Shown in pieces: positions 7,029 through 14,947 of a DNA stretch of 33,892 nucleotides. The translations under genes were made by a program, and so were the position numbers. Location: contig JAFSTC010000104.1 in NCBI GenBank assembly GCA_017450705.1, positions 1 through 33,892 on the forward strand, read 5' to 3'. Positions within the stretch are counted from its first letter, which is position 1. Every line of letters begins with the position of its first letter. Source of the DNA: Lentisphaeria bacterium (GTDB lineage Bacteria > Verrucomicrobiota > Lentisphaeria > Victivallales > Victivallaceae). Below the pieces are notes generated by a model that saw only the letters and a program-made list of their open reading frames with translations, was not told the origin of the DNA and did not search any database.

Positions 7029-7205
7029 ATGGTTCTCTTCGTTGTTGCCTGTGCGGCACTCGGCCTTTTGTGCGTCTGCGCAAATCTGCTGGGAGTCATC
7101 GGGAACATCGTTGTCGCCGCGCTGAAATACGCCGTTAGGCCGGTGGTGATATTCATGTTGATCATGTTCGCTGTCTACTGTATGAGCAGATTAGGAGGTG
7201 TCTGA
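7029..7205 (+). CDS. Second small two-TM membrane protein
   Basis: A 58-residue frame beginning MVLFVVACAALGLLCVCANL, with two hydrophobic helices (about 2-33 and 39-52), four cysteines, and a basic stretch KYAVRP between them. A GAAAGGAAG site lies just before the ATG. Its stop precedes the ATG of the MBL-like gene by one base, and its last codons (TTAGGAGGTGTC) contain that gene's ribosome binding site, so the two are coupled. It has no recognised family. It resembles gene one of the unit in size and topology but not in sequence. A short remnant of its end may survive ahead of the paralogous gene at 23224. Confidence 0.65.
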   Translation: MVLFVVACAALGLLCVCANLLGVIGNIVVAALKYAVRPVVIFMLIMFAVYCMSRLGGV

Positions 7206-7206
7206 A

Positions 7207-7771
7207 ATGAGCATCTCAACGAATCCGTTCGGCGGAGTGCTGGTCACTGGCGCCAACGGGAGTTTCGCCGTTAACGGCGGCGGTTCGCCGGAGGAGATGG
7301 AAAAGGCCTGTTTGCGGCCGGGACATCCGTTGACCGCACTGATCCTGACTTCGGAACATCTTGTCCGGTCGCGGAACGCCGCGCTCTTCGCGCAGAAGCA
7401 TCATATCCCGATCCCGGCGAGTTTCATCACACAGTGCAAAATGAGGCTTCAAAAACTGCCGCTGATCGCCGACCGAGGCGAATCTGTACGGGGGGAAGAT
7501 CGGTCTCCATCACATCTGTTACGACGCCGTCGATCCGTTTTTTCCGACCATTGAAGACGATGAAAAGATCGGCATCGTGATCGACGGAGAACTGGACAGG
7601 GAAAGCGCGGAAAATCTGATGGACTGCCGCCGGATCCTGCTGTGCGGCGGGGCAAAACCGCAGGATGCCGTGCCGTCCGCTCTCCGCCGCAGACGTCTTG
7701 CCGTCCATAACACTCCGGAAGAACTGAAAGAGCTGTTCCGGAATTACGGAGGCGAGATCGTCAGGAGATGA
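7207..7771 (+). pseudogene. Frameshifted degenerate MBL-fold (YycJ-like) protein
   Basis: The first frame starts at 7207 behind AGGAGGTG and matches the intact paralog at 23224 (FGGVLV, GSFAVNGGGS, LTALILTSEHL, ALFAQKHHIPI). It leaves that frame after the G6 tract at 7490-7495. The rest continues in the +1 frame (KIGLHHICYDAVDP ... LMDCRRILLCGGAK ... YGGEIVRR) to the stop at 7771. Removing one G from the tract restores a single frame of 187 residues, against 191 in the paralog. The only other net difference in length is then 12 bp, or four codons. So the break is one extra G in a homopolymer: a mutation, slippage or phase variation, or a sequencing error. As in the paralog, the HxHxDH metal motif is replaced by SEHLVR, so even the restored protein is probably not a hydrolase. 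Confidence 0.75.
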
Positions 7772-7790
7772 TATTTTTCAGTATGTTCGT

Positions 7791-7818
7791 TTGAATTTCT
7801 TTCGGGCCGTGCTATTTT
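7791..7818 (+). promoter_or_regulatory. Promoter of the 7850 gene
   Basis: TTGAAT (7791-7796), 16-bp spacer ending in CGTGC, TATTTT (7813-7818). The TG one base before the -10 makes it an extended -10. It resembles the promoter at 23862 that follows the paralogous module. Confidence 0.55.
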
Positions 7819-7849
7819 AGTCCGCAGCCGGAAAAACAGGGATGTGAAA

Positions 7850-9178
7850 ATGACGTTTGAAGGGAGAAAAAACGTGTACACCATCATCGATCCCACCACC
7901 AACGAAGTCATCGCAAACGACACGTCGTACACCAGGATGTACTATCAAGTCATGCGCACTCTCTGCACCGAGGACAACCTCGGGAAGCGTCTGAGCATCT
8001 TCAAAAACCGCACTGCGGATGATCCCGGTGAGCTTGTTTATGAACTTATCTCGGTGCAAGATGCAACCGGACGCATCCACCTCAACAACTCGGTCGCCCT
8101 GGAGCGTATCCGGCAGCGTCATGAGGAACGCCTGCGAAGGGTTGCGGAGACAGGTGCGGCCAGGCGGGGAAACGCACCCGGGAACGAAGGTCCAAGGCCG
8201 TCTGTCCCAAGGGCGGATGATGCGAAAACGAAATTCAAAGAAATGATCGCCCAAGCTCTGAATCGGCAGATCACCCATGCCGAAAATCCATTCTGGATTA
8301 AGGATACGCCTTGGAAAGAACCTGAGTATCAGGAAGGTACATATATCCTTCGGGACGATTATGAAGTCGTAAGCCCCTACATCGGAGAGGGGGAATTGAG
8401 TATTCGAAAGAATGTTTTGCCCCAACCGTACATCGGCAATCCGGAGGCCCGCGTCTGGCTCCTCCCTCGGAACCCCTCTTACAGCGAAATGGATGTTTAC
8501 GACATGGTCAGTTGCGGTTACGAAGACAAAGTGGCGGTTTTAAGATCGATCCTCGGACATGATCCTTCCGACGGGGAATTCCGACAATTGCAAGAGCTGT
8601 TCATGCGCGATGACAAAACAGATTTGGAGAAACGCGGGGAGCTGATGAAAAAACAGTTGTCTTTTGCATCAACTGATTTTTATGTGCTGGCTCCTGAATT
8701 CCATACTATCAAGAAAGAGGTCAACAAGTTCAGGCGCAGAGTACCCCCTTGTTCAGGGTCCTTCGAATGGTGGAATCATTATTTCCTGTCATGTGAAAAA
8801 TCCATCTGCAGGCTGTCGGGAAACGATCCGGAAAACGAGGAAAAACGCCGGAAAATCCTGGAGAAGTTTTTTGTCTTGGAGTCGTTCCCGTACCATTCCG
8901 AAAAATTTGACAAAAGCCTGAATTTTTACCAAGAGGCAGTGTCTAAAGTCAAGCATTACCCCTTTTGGAAAAAAATGATAGAATACGCTCTCCAAGAGGA
9001 TAAAATTCTGCTTTGCCGGGGAAAAGACATCGCAGGCAGGGTGAGCGAAATCGCCCGGAAAATCGGAAAAGGGGATGCCGACAACAATCAGATTTTTGTC
9101 AGTACATCCTCAGGCAGTTTTTACGTGTCGACCGGCAACTTCATTTCCTATGCGGCAGCGAAATCAAAAAATGATTAA
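7850..9178 (+). CDS. Uncharacterised protein with UDG-like C-terminal domain
   Basis: 442 residues from the ATG at 7850, with AGGGA 7 bp upstream; a GTG at 7844 is the alternative. The N-terminal 80 residues form a separate small domain of unknown type. A charged Arg/Pro-rich linker (about 85-125) follows. The C-terminal part carries the signature of a family of uncharacterised proteins that I associate by motif with the uracil-DNA glycosylase superfamily: PQPYIGNPEARVWLLPRNPSYSE (about 191-213), a WW pair (308-309), FFVLESFPYHSEKF (340-353) and a late strand with an Arg-Gly (LLCRGKD). In that family the NPG/NPS turn and FPYHS correspond to the ligand pocket. No enzymatic activity is established. 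It stands alone behind its own promoter. Low-GC codons are commoner than in its neighbours, so it may be acquired. Confidence 0.55.
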   Translation: MTFEGRKNVYTIIDPTTNEVIANDTSYTRMYYQVMRTLCTEDNLGKRLSIFKNRTADDPGELVYELISVQDATGRIHLNNSVALERIRQRHEERLRRVAETGAARRGNAPGNEGPRPSVPRADDAKTKFKEMIAQALNRQITHAENPFWIKDTPWKEPEYQEGTYILRDDYEVVSPYIGEGELSIRKNVLPQPYIGNPEARVWLLPRNPSYSEMDVYDMVSCGYEDKVAVLRSILGHDPSDGEFRQLQELFMRDDKTDLEKRGELMKKQLSFASTDFYVLAPEFHTIKKEVNKFRRRVPPCSGSFEWWNHYFLSCEKSICRLSGNDPENEEKRRKILEKFFVLESFPYHSEKFDKSLNFYQEAVSKVKHYPFWKKMIEYALQEDKILLCRGKDIAGRVSEIARKIGKGDADNNQIFVSTSSGSFYVSTGNFISYAAAKSKND

Positions 9179-9311
9179 GGCGCGTCGAGGGGGAATTTTC
9201 AAGTCAAGATCACCGGGGAAACGAGAGAAAACTAACAAAGTTTCTTTTCCGCCGGGAAATCCCGCATGTTCCCGGCGAAGGCAAAACTTCATTTGATTTC
9301 GGCGAACAACA

Positions 9312-9354
9312 CAAAAAAGGACTGCTGCCCGCCCCCGCCGGGGGCTTGCAGCAG
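9312..9354 (-). terminator. Terminator of the alcohol dehydrogenase gene
   Basis: Read on the minus strand, CTGCTGC ... GCAGCAG (9348-9354 with 9322-9328) encloses a GC-rich inner stem GCCCCC/GGGGGC (9331-9345) and is followed by TTTTTTG. It lies 24 bp past the stop codon. The short gap 9179-9311 shows nothing else. Confidence 0.75.
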
Positions 9355-9377
9355 CCGCGGTTCGATTTCGGGAACGG

Positions 9378-10436
9378 TCAGTCGACGTAGACCACCGGCT
9401 TGATGAGATCCGGCGCTTTGGAGCGCATCATCAGCAGCGCTTCCTCGAGATGTTCGAAGCCGTGATATTTGTGCGTCAGCAGCAGTCCCGGATCGATCCT
9501 GCCCGCGGTGACCATCGCCGCGAGTTTTTCGCTGCGGAGCCGTCCTCCGGGCATCAGGCCGCAGTGGATGAATTTGTGGCTCATGCCGCAGCCCCACTCC
9601 AGCCGGGGGATCTTCACGAAATCGCCGCTTCCCAGGTAGTTCACCGCGCCGACGATCCCGCCCGGCTTGAGCATGCGGACCGCCTGCTCGAAGGTGTCGA
9701 CCGTGCCGCCCGCGATACAGACCTTGTCCACGCCCCTGCCGGAGGTGAGGTCCAAAATCTGATCGGCGATGTCGCCGTCCTTGTAGCTCACGAAGGCGCT
9801 CGCCCCGTAGGCGGTCGCGACCTCTTTGCACTTGGCGCGGGTACCGACGGCGATGATCCTCGCCGCGCCGCGCAGCGCACAGCCGGCCACTGCCATCAGA
9901 CCCACCGGACCGATGCCGATCACCGCCACGTCGTCGCCGTACTGGATGTCGGCCAGTTCCGCCGCGTGGAATCCGGTCGGCATCATGTCGCAGACCATCG
10001 CGCCGACGCCGGGATCCATGCCCTCGGGCAGCAGCGCAAGGTTGGCGTCGGCTTCGTTGACGTGGAAATATTCGGCGAACACGCCGTCCTTGAAGTTGGA
10101 GAATTTCCAGCCCGCGAGCATGCCGGTCGAATGCATGGCAAAGCCGCGCTGGGAGTTGATGTCGCCCCAGTCGGGCGTGATGGCCGAGACGATCACCCGG
10201 TCGCCCGGTTTGAACTCCCTGACCAGCGAACCGACCTCATCAACGATCCCGCAGGCCTCGTGGCCGAGGATCATGTCGGTGCGTTCGCCGAGCGCGCCCT
10301 CCCAGACGGTATGAACGTCCGAGGTGCACGGTGCGAGTGCGATGGGGCGGACGATCGCATCGAGCGGACCGCAGGCGGGCCGGGCCTTCTCGATCCAGCC
10401 GGTCTTCCCGATGCCGAGCATTGCAAATCCCTTCAT
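9378..10436 (-). CDS. Zinc-dependent secondary alcohol dehydrogenase (NADP-type)
   Basis: 352 residues, a medium-chain zinc dehydrogenase closely resembling clostridial NADP-dependent isopropanol dehydrogenases from the first residues (MKGFAMLGIGKTGWIEK) to the end. It interconverts secondary alcohols and ketones. Visible features are the catalytic zinc ligands Cys in APCTSDVHT (about 37) and HE in ILGHEA (about 59-60), a Rossmann motif GIGPVGLMA (about 174-182), and GTRAK in the cofactor specificity loop. That loop parallels the GSR of NADP-binding relatives. The structural-zinc cysteine loop is absent, as in that family. The start is supported by CAGGAGGAAGAG upstream; an upstream in-frame extension has no site. 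It is a single gene with a promoter at 10506-10534 and a strong terminator. A fermentative redox role is likely. Confidence 0.93.
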   Translation of the reverse strand: MKGFAMLGIGKTGWIEKARPACGPLDAIVRPIALAPCTSDVHTVWEGALGERTDMILGHEACGIVDEVGSLVREFKPGDRVIVSAITPDWGDINSQRGFAMHSTGMLAGWKFSNFKDGVFAEYFHVNEADANLALLPEGMDPGVGAMVCDMMPTGFHAAELADIQYGDDVAVIGIGPVGLMAVAGCALRGAARIIAVGTRAKCKEVATAYGASAFVSYKDGDIADQILDLTSGRGVDKVCIAGGTVDTFEQAVRMLKPGGIVGAVNYLGSGDFVKIPRLEWGCGMSHKFIHCGLMPGGRLRSEKLAAMVTAGRIDPGLLLTHKYHGFEHLEEALLMMRSKAPDLIKPVVYVD

Positions 10437-10505
10437 TTCTCTTCCTCCTGTAAAGGGGCCGTGATTGAAAATCCTGTTCGGACTGTCGCTATGGATCATT
10501 GATAT

Positions 10506-10534
10506 AGCATAACGGCTCCGGCGGAAAAAATCAA
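10506..10534 (-). promoter_or_regulatory. Promoter of the alcohol dehydrogenase gene
   Basis: On the minus strand TTGATT (10529-10534), 17-bp spacer, TATGCT (10506-10511), about 70 bp before the start codon. Confidence 0.6.
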
Positions 10535-10615
10535 GTCGTTTCCGGCGATTCGGGAGGATTTTTTTCGCGCCCTTTGCCGCCCGGCGACGGCAAAAGGCGG
10601 GAGAAGTCCCCGAAA

Positions 10616-11047
10616 TCAGAGGTGCACGACCTCTAATTGCGGAAAATGGGCCTTGAAATGCTCCGCCAAAAGTCTGCGGTGACACATTTCCGCGGTCGGC
10701 TCCGCGCAGAGGAGAGCGCAATTTTCCAAGTCCTCCGCTTTCACATTTCTGATGATTTTTCTTGAATCGATCATTCTGTTGAACTCAACGACATACTGAC
10801 TCCAAGAAAATTTCCCCTCCTTGCAACCGTCAAGCAGCCACGGCTCGGGGGCCCAATCCATCTTGTGCTCATAACCGATACCGATCAAACTCAAAAGGAA
10901 GGGAAGATCCCTCTTGTGCGTGTAAAAGCAGCAGCTGTTCGCATTCTTCAAACGAACGTCAGGGACCTTGCGGACGTCGTTCTTTTTCAGAATGTTGAAG
11001 AGTTCCTCCGCGGAATTTTTGCTGCAGCCAATGGTGAAAAGCTTCAT
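10616..11047 (-). CDS. DUF488 family protein
   Basis: A 143-residue member of the DUF488 family, function unknown. It has the family hallmarks: an N-terminal strand MKLFTIGCSKNSAEELFNIL, the segment VPDVRLKN with the conserved Asp-Val-Arg (about 29-31), and near the end LLCAEPTAEMCHRRLLAEHF, the C-x-E ... CHR signature (about 112-131). The alternating Cys, Glu, Cys, His and Arg suggest a binding or catalytic pocket. It is a single gene. A weak promoter (TGACGC/TATAGA, minus strand 11104-11132) precedes it. A second DUF488 gene at 20560 is clearly divergent and longer, and both have a GCGTATA element at the presumed -10. Sequence context gives no function. Confidence 0.85.
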   Translation of the reverse strand: MKLFTIGCSKNSAEELFNILKKNDVRKVPDVRLKNANSCCFYTHKRDLPFLLSLIGIGYEHKMDWAPEPWLLDGCKEGKFSWSQYVVEFNRMIDSRKIIRNVKAEDLENCALLCAEPTAEMCHRRLLAEHFKAHFPQLEVVHL

Positions 11048-11189
11048 ATCCCCATCCCTTTTTTTTGTTTTTTTTCCGGCTTCCCTGCCGGCTTGTGCAA
11101 AAGTCTATACGCGTGAAAAAATTTTTGCGTCATCCCCCGACGGTCGCCGGTGCCCCGCCGCCCCGGAGGCGAAAAAATCGGCGTTCTGC

Positions 11190-11217
11190 TTGAAAAAAGG
11201 CGCTTCCGGTGTATGTT
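11190..11217 (+). promoter_or_regulatory. hisG promoter
   Basis: TTGAAA (11190-11195), 16-bp spacer ending in GGTG, TATGTT (11212-11217), 38 bp before the hisG start. Confidence 0.6.
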
Positions 11218-11254
11218 ATTGCCGTGCCATTTGCGAGCGAAAGGATATTGCTTT

Positions 11255-12127
11255 ATGGAAAAACTCATGCTGGGGATCCCCAAGGGAAGTCTGGAAGAGG
11301 CCACCGTGGACCTTTTTGCCAAGGCCGGGTTCAAGATTCAGATCAGTTCCCGGTCCTACTATCCCACCATCGACGATCCGGAGATCGAATGCCTGCTGAT
11401 CCGGGCGCAGGAGATGTCCCGTTACGTCGAAGAGGGCATCATCGACTGCGGTCTCACCGGATACGACTGGATCCGCGAGAACGGTTCCGACGTTTACGAG
11501 GCCGCCGAGCTGGTCTACGGCAAGGTGGGGACCTCGCCCCTGCGCTGGGTGCTGGCCGTGCCCAACGACTCCCCCATCCAGTGCGCCAAGGACCTTGAGG
11601 GCAAGCGCATCGCCACCGAGGCCGTGGGCATGACCCACCGCTACCTCGAAGCCAACGGCGTCAAGGCCCATGTGGAGTTCTCCTGGGGTGCCACCGAGGT
11701 GAAGCCGCCGCGGCTGGCCGACGCCATCGTCGAGATCACGGAAACGGGGTCCTCCCTCCGGGCCAACAACCTGCGGATCGTGGACACGCTGTGCATCTCC
11801 ACCACCCGCTTCATCGCCAACCACGATGCCATGAAGTCCGAGTTCAAGCGGCACAAGATCGAGAACCTGGCCATGCTCCTCAAGGGCGTCATGCTGGCCA
11901 AGGGCAAGTGCGGCCTCATGCTCAACGCCCGCAAGGCGGATCTCGAGGCCATTCTGAAATTGCTTCCCGCGCTGGAAAAGCCGACGGTCTCGCCCCTGTC
12001 GGATCCCGAATGGGTGGCGGTGAACACCATCGTCTCCGAAGTCGCGGGCAGAGAGCTCATTCCCGAACTCAAACGCGCCGGAGCCTGCGGCATCGTCGAG
12101 TTCCCCCTCAACAAGATCATCGAGTAA
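11255..12127 (+). CDS. hisG: ATP phosphoribosyltransferase, long form
   Basis: 290 residues. Catalyses the first step of histidine synthesis, joining ATP and PRPP. The catalytic domains run from [11 protein letters not shown] (about 5-15) through GLTGYDW and the PRPP-binding stretch around [15 protein letters not shown] (about 162-176). The C-terminal extension (about 215-290) is the ACT-like regulatory domain of the long, hexameric form that does not need HisZ and is usually feedback-inhibited by histidine. AAAGGA precedes the ATG. hisI follows after 21 bp, so the first and a middle step of the pathway are cotranscribed here, while the remaining his genes are elsewhere. No attenuator or His-rich leader peptide is seen in the 35-bp leader. 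Confidence 0.95.
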   Translation: MEKLMLGIPKGSLEEATVDLFAKAGFKIQISSRSYYPTIDDPEIECLLIRAQEMSRYVEEGIIDCGLTGYDWIRENGSDVYEAAELVYGKVGTSPLRWVLAVPNDSPIQCAKDLEGKRIATEAVGMTHRYLEANGVKAHVEFSWGATEVKPPRLADAIVEITETGSSLRANNLRIVDTLCISTTRFIANHDAMKSEFKRHKIENLAMLLKGVMLAKGKCGLMLNARKADLEAILKLLPALEKPTVSPLSDPEWVAVNTIVSEVAGRELIPELKRAGACGIVEFPLNKIIE

Positions 12128-12148
12128 CGCTCTTTCGAGGAAAAGAAA

Positions 12149-12538
12149 ATGCTGAAACTGGATTTTGCCAAGTGCGGCGGCCTCATCCCCGCCATCGCCC
12201 AGGACTGGAAGACCAACGAAGTGCTCATGCTGGCCTACATCAACGAAGAGGCTTGGAACGAGACCCTCAAAACCGGCCACGGGGTCTATTTCTCCCGCTC
12301 CCGTCAGAAACTCTGGCACAAGGGCGAAAGCTCCGGCAACGTGCAGATCGTCCACGAGATCCTCGTGGACTGCGACGAGGATACGGTGGTCTTCAAAGTC
12401 GAGCAGATCGGCGGCGCCGCCTGCCACACGGGCCACGCCAGCTGTTTCTTCCGCCGCCTCAACGCCGACGGCTCCGTGACCGAACTGGGCGAAAAACTCT
12501 TCGATCCCGAAAAAGTTTACGGTCCCGGGCACAAATGA
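12149..12538 (+). CDS. hisI: Phosphoribosyl-AMP cyclohydrolase
   Basis: 129 residues, a stand-alone HisI that opens the purine ring of phosphoribosyl-AMP in histidine synthesis. The motifs [11 protein letters not shown] (about 26-36), [18 protein letters not shown] (about 48-65), and the zinc-binding VDCDEDTV plus [13 protein letters not shown] (about 91-103) are all present. There is no HisE (phosphoribosyl-ATP pyrophosphatase) domain, so that activity must be encoded elsewhere. It has a GAGGAAAAG ribosome binding site and lies 21 bp after hisG. A terminator follows directly. Confidence 0.95.
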   Translation: MLKLDFAKCGGLIPAIAQDWKTNEVLMLAYINEEAWNETLKTGHGVYFSRSRQKLWHKGESSGNVQIVHEILVDCDEDTVVFKVEQIGGAACHTGHASCFFRRLNADGSVTELGEKLFDPEKVYGPGHK

Positions 12539-12568
12539 TCCGCCGCGGCTGAACGGGCGGAGTTTTTT
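12539..12568 (+). terminator. Terminator of hisG-hisI
   Basis: TCCGCC (12539-12544) pairs with GGCGGA (12556-12561), followed by GTTTTTT. It begins immediately after the hisI stop. Confidence 0.75.
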
Positions 12569-12642
12569 GCATTGTTCCAGCACGGGGCGGCGTGCGAAAC
12601 CGCCCCCGAAATGCATCGCTTTTTTTGAAAAGGGATGGGGGC

Positions 12643-12698
12643 CCGGGGGAAGGGGAAAACTTTTTTTCACGCGAAAAATAGTTTTCCCCTTCCTCCGG
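12643..12698. repeat. Long hairpin upstream of nadE
   Basis: Arms of 19 bp (12643-12661 and 12680-12698) are complementary except for one G-T position. The inner 13 bp (GAAGGGGAAAACT/AGTTTTCCCCTTC) are perfect. The 18-nt loop carries a T-run and an A-run. It lies 34 bp before the nadE start and after the his terminator. It could be a leader structure of nadE, a second terminator, or a small mobile palindrome. Confidence 0.65.
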
Positions 12699-12731
12699 AA
12701 CGGCCGTCCCTGCCGCAAAAGGAGGAGAAGG

Positions 12732-14627
12732 ATGTTCGGTTTTTACAGGGTCGCCGCCGTCGTGCCGCAGTTGCGGGTCGCGGATGTCGGGTTCAACACG
12801 GAGCGGATCGTGGAATTGATCCGGAGGGGTGTCGAAAAGGGTTCTTCCGTCATTCTTTTTCCCGAACTGTGCCTCACGGGATACACCTGCGGGGATCTGT
12901 TTTTCCAGTCGTCCCTTCTCGACCGGAGCGAGGCGGCTTTGGGGAAGATCGCGGCGGCCTGCGCGGGGACGGAGACCGTCGTCGCCGTCGGCGCGCCGGT
13001 CCGTTTCAGGGGGCGGGTCTTCAATGCCGCGGTGGTGCTGCAGAACGGCGCCATTCGGGGGATCGTCCCCAAGGTCACGCTGCCGAATTACCGGGAGTTT
13101 TACGAGAAGCGCCACTTTTCCAGCGGCTGGAACATTTCGGGCTGCTGCGTCGACCTTGCCGGGGCCGCCGCTGTTCCCTTCGGACCGGATCTGCTTTTCG
13201 CTGCCAACGGCGAGCTTGTCATCGGCGTCGAACTTTGCGAGGACCTGTGGAGCGTCATTCCGCCCAGCAGCCGTCAGGCGCTGGCCGGGGCGACGCTGCT
13301 GCTCAGTTTGTCGGCCAGCAATGAACTGGTGGGCAAGGCGGACTACCGCCGCGGTCTCGTGGCGCAGCAGAGCGCGCGGTGCGTCGCCGCCTACGCCTAC
13401 GCCTCGGCGGGGTGCGGGGAGTCGACCACCGACACGGTTTACGGCGGCCACTGTCTGATCGCGGAGAACGGTTCCATTCTGCTGGATTCTCCCCGGTTCG
13501 ACGAGGAGAGCCGTCTCTATTGCGCCGACGTCGATCTTGCCCGGATCACGGGGACGCGCTATGCGGAGTCCTCCTTCCGGGACGATGCGGAAAAGACCTC
13601 TCCGTCCTTCCGGACGGTCGCCCTGGAGCCCGTCGCGGGACCGGAGGAGCCGGAGCGGATCTATTCCCGCCATCCCTTCGTTCCCGGGGAGGCGTCGGAG
13701 AAGGAGAGCCGCTGTGAGGAGATCATCTCCATCCAGGCCTGCGGACTGGCCCGGCGTCTGCGGCACACCGGCTGCCGCAGCGCGGTCATCGGCGTTTCGG
13801 GGGGACTGGACTCCACGCTGGCTCTGCTGGTGACCGTGAAAGCCATGGCTCTTGCGGGAAAATCGCCCGCCGACGTCGCGGCCGTCACCATGCCCGGTTT
13901 CGGCACGACGCCGCGGACGCTTGGAAACGCCCGCAGGCTCTGCCGGGAGCTGGGGGTCACGCTGCTCGAGATCGACATCACGGAGGCCTGCATGGAGCAT
14001 TTCCGCGCCATCGGTCACGATCCCGAAAAGCGCGATGTGGTCTACGAGAACGCCCAGGCCCGGGAGCGGACCCAGATCCTGATGGACGTGGCCAACCAGA
14101 GGGAGGGGATCGTGGTCGGCACGGGGGATCTCTCCGAGATCGCCATGGGCTACTGCACGTACAATGCCGATCACATGTCCATGTACGCGGTGAACAGCGG
14201 GGTGCCCAAGACGCTGGTGCGTCATCTGATCGCGTGGCTGAGCGACCGTTATTCCCCCGCCGTCAAGGAGATACTCGACGACATCTCCCGCACGCCCGTG
14301 AGTCCCGAACTTCTCCCGGCCGCGGCGGACGGCTCCATCACACAGAGGACGGAGGAGATCCTGGCGCCCTACGAGATCCTCGATTTCTTTTTGTACCATT
14401 TCGTGAAGTACGGGGCCCCGCCCGAGAAACTGCTGTTTCTGGCCTCCCGGACCTTCGGGGAATACCCGGAGGAGGATCTGGAAAAGTTTCTGAGGAAGTT
14501 CCTGCGGCGTTTCTTCAGTCAGCAGTTCAAGCGCAGCTGCATGCCGGACGGGCCCAAGGTCGGCGGCATCAGCCTCTCCCCGCGGGCGGACTGGCGGATG
14601 CCCTCCGACTGCGGCCCATGGGTGTGA
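12732..14627 (+). CDS. nadE: Glutamine-dependent NAD+ synthetase
   Basis: 631 residues. Makes NAD+ from nicotinate adenine dinucleotide with glutamine as nitrogen donor and ATP. The N-terminal nitrilase-like amidase domain (1 to about 290) has the triad Glu45 (FPELCLTGYTCGDL), Lys114 (VPKVTLPNYREFYEKRHF) and Cys169 (GVELCEDLW). The C-terminal synthetase domain carries the P-loop GVSGGLDST (354-362), the GTGDLSEIAMG motif and YAVNSGVPKTLV. Length is as usual for the two-domain form. AAAGGAGGAGAAGG precedes the ATG. The leader holds a strong 19-bp hairpin just upstream, with no readable promoter between it and the gene. It is relevant to the ADP-ribose and TIR genes further right, which consume or process NAD derivatives, although it is a housekeeping enzyme in its own right. 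Confidence 0.95.
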   Translation: MFGFYRVAAVVPQLRVADVGFNTERIVELIRRGVEKGSSVILFPELCLTGYTCGDLFFQSSLLDRSEAALGKIAAACAGTETVVAVGAPVRFRGRVFNAAVVLQNGAIRGIVPKVTLPNYREFYEKRHFSSGWNISGCCVDLAGAAAVPFGPDLLFAANGELVIGVELCEDLWSVIPPSSRQALAGATLLLSLSASNELVGKADYRRGLVAQQSARCVAAYAYASAGCGESTTDTVYGGHCLIAENGSILLDSPRFDEESRLYCADVDLARITGTRYAESSFRDDAEKTSPSFRTVALEPVAGPEEPERIYSRHPFVPGEASEKESRCEEIISIQACGLARRLRHTGCRSAVIGVSGGLDSTLALLVTVKAMALAGKSPADVAAVTMPGFGTTPRTLGNARRLCRELGVTLLEIDITEACMEHFRAIGHDPEKRDVVYENAQARERTQILMDVANQREGIVVGTGDLSEIAMGYCTYNADHMSMYAVNSGVPKTLVRHLIAWLSDRYSPAVKEILDDISRTPVSPELLPAAADGSITQRTEEILAPYEILDFFLYHFVKYGAPPEKLLFLASRTFGEYPEEDLEKFLRKFLRRFFSQQFKRSCMPDGPKVGGISLSPRADWRMPSDCGPWV

Positions 14628-14661
14628 TACGGGGAGAATTTTTTTTCGAAAATTTTTTCAG

Positions 14662-14695
14662 ACTGACGTCATTTGTCAGTTTCCCGGCGTATATT
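14662..14695 (+). promoter_or_regulatory. Possible promoter with operator-like inverted repeat
   Basis: ACTGAC (14662-14667) and GTCAGT (14675-14680) form an inverted repeat 10 bp ahead of TATATT (14690-14695), upstream of the 14726 gene. No good -35 sits at normal spacing, which would fit an activator-dependent promoter. Confidence 0.35.
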
Positions 14696-14725
14696 GGGGG
14701 AAAAACAGGTCACCGGGAGGAAAAA

Positions 14726-14947
14726 ATGGGATTGCTCGATTTTCTGATGATGGTCCTCGTGGGGGGCGCCCTGACGGATCGGAGGGAACGCTTCGGAGAG
14801 ACCGACCCCGCCGATGACGGCGAGGCCTTTTTCGACGACGGGTACGACGATTACGTTGGCGACGGGCTGGACGGAACGGACGATTGCGTGGGCGATGGAT
14901 TGGACGGTTCGTACGATGACGATTACGACGATTACGATGACGAGTGA
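14726..14947 (+). CDS. Small acidic protein with hydrophobic N-terminus
   Basis: 73 residues. The first 16 are hydrophobic (MGLLDFLMMVLVGGAL), then RRERF, then an extremely acidic tail made of Asp, Gly and Tyr with two imperfect copies of VGDGLDGT/S. No family is recognised. The N-terminus could be a membrane anchor or an amphipathic helix. The tail might bind divalent cations, or be an artefact of a simple GAC/GAT-rich sequence. GGGAGG upstream supports translation. The end overlaps the start of the secreted hydrolase by 11 bp, so the two are probably coupled. The strong codon repetition (GACGATTACGAC) suggests repeat slippage in its origin. Confidence 0.55.
   Translation: MGLLDFLMMVLVGGALTDRRERFGETDPADDGEAFFDDGYDDYVGDGLDGTDDCVGDGLDGSYDDDYDDYDDE

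Noticed and set aside
10440-10721. An N-terminal extension of the alcohol dehydrogenase to 447 residues
   Set aside because: The family starts at MKGFAMLG and has a strong ribosome binding site there. The extension runs through the promoter and into the end of the DUF488 gene.
12459-14399. A 646-residue minus-strand frame opposite nadE
   Set aside because: A shadow of the nadE coding sequence with low-complexity Arg/Gly/Asp translation; nadE motifs are complete on the other strand.
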